Positions 5,211 to 6,302 of a stretch of 6,302 bases of DNA are shown in pieces. Position 1 is the first letter of the stretch. Every line of letters begins with the position of its first letter. The stretch comes from CAZUHK01 sp964620345. GTDB lineage: Bacteria; Planctomycetota; Phycisphaerae; Phycisphaerales; Zrk34. The notes under the pieces are model-generated. The model had not been told where the DNA came from, did not search any database, and saw only the letters and a program-made list of their open reading frames with translations. Location of the stretch: the NCBI GenBank assembly GCA_964620345.1, contig CAZUHK010000170.1:1-6302 (forward strand), given 5' to 3'. Made by a program: the position numbers and the translations under genes.

Positions 5211-6209
5211 ATGACACGATTGAGTCTTTCCGATCAGGTGCTCGACAACACCATCGAGCCCGGCCGATTCGTCAAGCGGCGCAAGCCCAACTGGCTGCGC
5301 GCCCAGATGCCCTCCAGCCCGCGCTACGCCGAGCTGATCCGCCTGGTCAAAGAGCAGAACCTGCACACCGTCTGCCAGGAGGCGAGCTGCCCGAACATGG
5401 GCGAGTGCTGGTCGGCGGGGGTCGCGACGCTGATGATCCTCGGCGACACCTGCACGCGAAGCTGCGGGTTCTGTCACATCAAGACCGGCCGGCCGCCGGT
5501 GCTGGATACCCAAGAGCCCGGCCGCGTCGCCGAGGTCGTCGCCGCGATGGGGCTGAACTACGTCGTGATCACCTCGGTCAACCGCGACGAGCTGCCCGAC
5601 GGCGGCGCGTCGATCTGGGCCGACACGATTCGCCTGACCCGCGAGCGGTCGCCCCAGACCCGGATCGAGGTGCTCATCCCCGATTTCTGCGGCGACTGGG
5701 ATGCGCTGCAGACCGTGCTCGACGCCAAGCCGGACGTGCTCAATCACAACCTCGAAACCGTGCCGCGGATGTACAAGGCGGTGCGGCCACAGGCCAAGTA
5801 CGACCGCAGCGTCGAACTGCTCCGCCGCAGCAAGCAGCAGGGCTTCGTGACCAAGACCGGGATCATGGTCGGCATCGGCGAGACCGACGATGAGGTGATC
5901 GAGCTGATGCGCGATGTGATCGAACGCACGCGCATCTCGCCCTCAGGCGAGGCCCGCTTCAGCGGGCCGGCCGGCCCGGCCGCGCCGGCGCCACGTGGCG
6001 CGGCCTGTGACATTCTCACGATCGGCCAGTACCTCCAGCCGTCGGCGGCGCACCTGCCGGTGGCGCGGTTCGTCGAGCCGGCGATGTTCGAGCACTACGC
6101 CCAGGTCGGCCGGGCGATGGGCTTCGTACACGTCGAGTCGGGCCCGATGGTCCGCTCCAGCTACCACGCCGACCGCCAGGCCAGGGCGGCGCGGGCTGTT
6201 GGTGGCTGA
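5211..6209 (+). CDS. lipA: Lipoyl synthase (radical SAM), with a roughly 25-residue palindrome-encoded insert
   Basis: LipA inserts two sulfur atoms into octanoyl groups on lipoyl domains, completing lipoate on pyruvate dehydrogenase-type complexes and the glycine cleavage H protein. The 332-residue product shows the auxiliary-cluster cysteines CQEASCPNMGEC (C55, C60, C66), the radical-SAM motif CTRSCGFC (C81, C85, C88), VITSVNRDELPDGG (119-132), VLNHNLETVPR (176-186), LTIGQYLQPS (269-278) and the C-terminal RSSY (315-318), whose serine ligates the auxiliary cluster. All catalytic residues are intact. Between MRDV and CDILTIGQ, where relatives have about 4 residues, there are 29 (237-265), rich in Pro, Ala and Gly, matching the palindromic DNA at 5936-6005. 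The frame stays open upstream, but homology starts at the ATG at 5211; an alternative ATG at 5127 has GAGG directly abutting it, too close to serve, and would add 28 atypical residues. Neither lipB nor an E2 gene is nearby. Confidence 0.97.
   Translation: MTRLSLSDQVLDNTIEPGRFVKRRKPNWLRAQMPSSPRYAELIRLVKEQNLHTVCQEASCPNMGECWSAGVATLMILGDTCTRSCGFCHIKTGRPPVLDTQEPGRVAEVVAAMGLNYVVITSVNRDELPDGGASIWADTIRLTRERSPQTRIEVLIPDFCGDWDALQTVLDAKPDVLNHNLETVPRMYKAVRPQAKYDRSVELLRRSKQQGFVTKTGIMVGIGETDDEVIELMRDVIERTRISPSGEARFSGPAGPAAPAPRGAACDILTIGQYLQPSAAHLPVARFVEPAMFEHYAQVGRAMGFVHVESGPMVRSSYHADRQARAARAVGG
5936..6005 (+). repeat. In-frame cluster of consecutive palindromes inside lipA
   Basis: Four inverted repeats follow one another with almost no space. 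The first is CTCGCC/GGCGAG (5936-5941 and 5946-5951, loop CTCA). The second is GGCCCGC/GCGGGCC (5951-5957 and 5962-5968, loop TTCA). The third is the 14-base palindrome GGGCCGGCCGGCCC (5964-5977). The fourth is GGCCGCGCC/GGCGCGGCC (5978-5986 and 5997-6005), enclosing and overlapping a second 14-base palindrome, GCGCCACGTGGCGC (5988-6001). All arms are perfect. The segment coincides with the extra residues of LipA and is read as a Pro/Ala/Gly-rich loop. It looks like a mobile or repetitive palindromic element that inserted without breaking the frame. No second copy is present in this window. Confidence 0.7.
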
Positions 6210-6228
6210 TCTAAAGCATCATTCGGCG

Positions 6229-6300
6229 ACCCGTCGTGGGTGCCACGCCTTGTCCCGAAGGGCAAGGTGTGATGCCGTCCGCACGCCCGCACACCTTGCC
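6229..6300. repeat. Cluster of inverted repeats downstream of lipA, possible dispersed palindromic repeat or terminator
   Basis: The 93 bases after lipA are non-coding as far as seen. ACCC/GGGT (6229-6232 and 6238-6241) is a small stem. CACGCCTTG (6244-6252) pairs with CAAGGTGTG (6263-6271) with one G-U pair, and inside it CCC/GGG (6254-6256 and 6260-6262) closes on a GAA loop with one bulged T. The right arm, GGCAAGGTGTG (6261-6271), is also a perfect 11-base inverted match to CACACCTTGCC (6290-6300), so two folds compete. No T-run follows. It could be a lipA transcript terminator, an mRNA-stabilising structure, or the edge of a repeat element that continues past the window. Confidence 0.55.
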
Positions 6301-6302
6301 GC

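Noticed and set aside
5021..5212. 64-residue N-terminal extension of the glycosyltransferase
   Set aside because: The frame is open but the residues are low-complexity and lie before the normal GT-B N terminus. The extension would also run into the lipA start and promoter.
5951..5968. Intrinsic terminator or frameshift site inside lipA
   Set aside because: No T-run follows the stems, and the reading frame with the conserved C-terminal motifs continues intact.
1..6302. CRISPR array, tRNA, rRNA, transposase or phage genes
   Set aside because: No regularly spaced direct repeats, tRNA-like folds, or mobile-element proteins were seen in the genes or gaps.

Overview
The window is GC-rich and bacterial, and most of it is housekeeping sequence. 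I infer a planctomycete-type organism (Planctomycetota). Three things point that way: rpsL and rpsG stand as an isolated pair without fusA or tuf behind them; there is a small protein of the DUF6941 type, which I associate with planctomycetes and verrucomicrobia; and the S12 and LipA sequences look planctomycete-like. This is a judgement from sequence feel, not a database result.

Layout. Positions 1-1904 (minus strand) hold a two-gene operon: a ThiF/E1-type adenylyltransferase, then a nitroreductase-fold protein whose start overlaps the ThiF stop by ATGA. The nitroreductase gene runs off the left edge. Together they look like a split form of the fused ThiF-nitroreductase protein known as MoeY or Rv1355c in mycobacteria. 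Divergent from them, at 2104-3132 on the plus strand, are rpsL (S12) and rpsG (S7). They are separated by a 177-base spacer that contains a perfect hairpin just before the rpsG ribosome binding site. A convergent gap (3133-3300) carries a pyrimidine-rich 9-mer repeat.

On the minus strand, 3301-3738 encodes the DUF6941-like protein, and 3821-5020 encodes a GT4-type glycosyltransferase lying upstream of it. Divergent from the glycosyltransferase is lipA (5211-6209), for lipoyl synthase. Its best -10 element lies only 7 bases before the ATG, which suggests a leaderless mRNA. The last 93 bases are non-coding and hold a cluster of inverted repeats.

The most striking observation is inside lipA. 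About 25 extra codons sit in an otherwise well-conserved region, and that stretch (about 5936-6005) is built almost entirely of consecutive palindromes, read through in frame. This resembles the logic of Rickettsia palindromic elements, which insert in coding genes without breaking the frame. Other points worth a look are a natural arginine at S12 position 88 (a streptomycin-resistance position), the possible S7 autoregulatory site, and the split MoeY-like pair with no visible zinc-binding cysteines in its E1 component.
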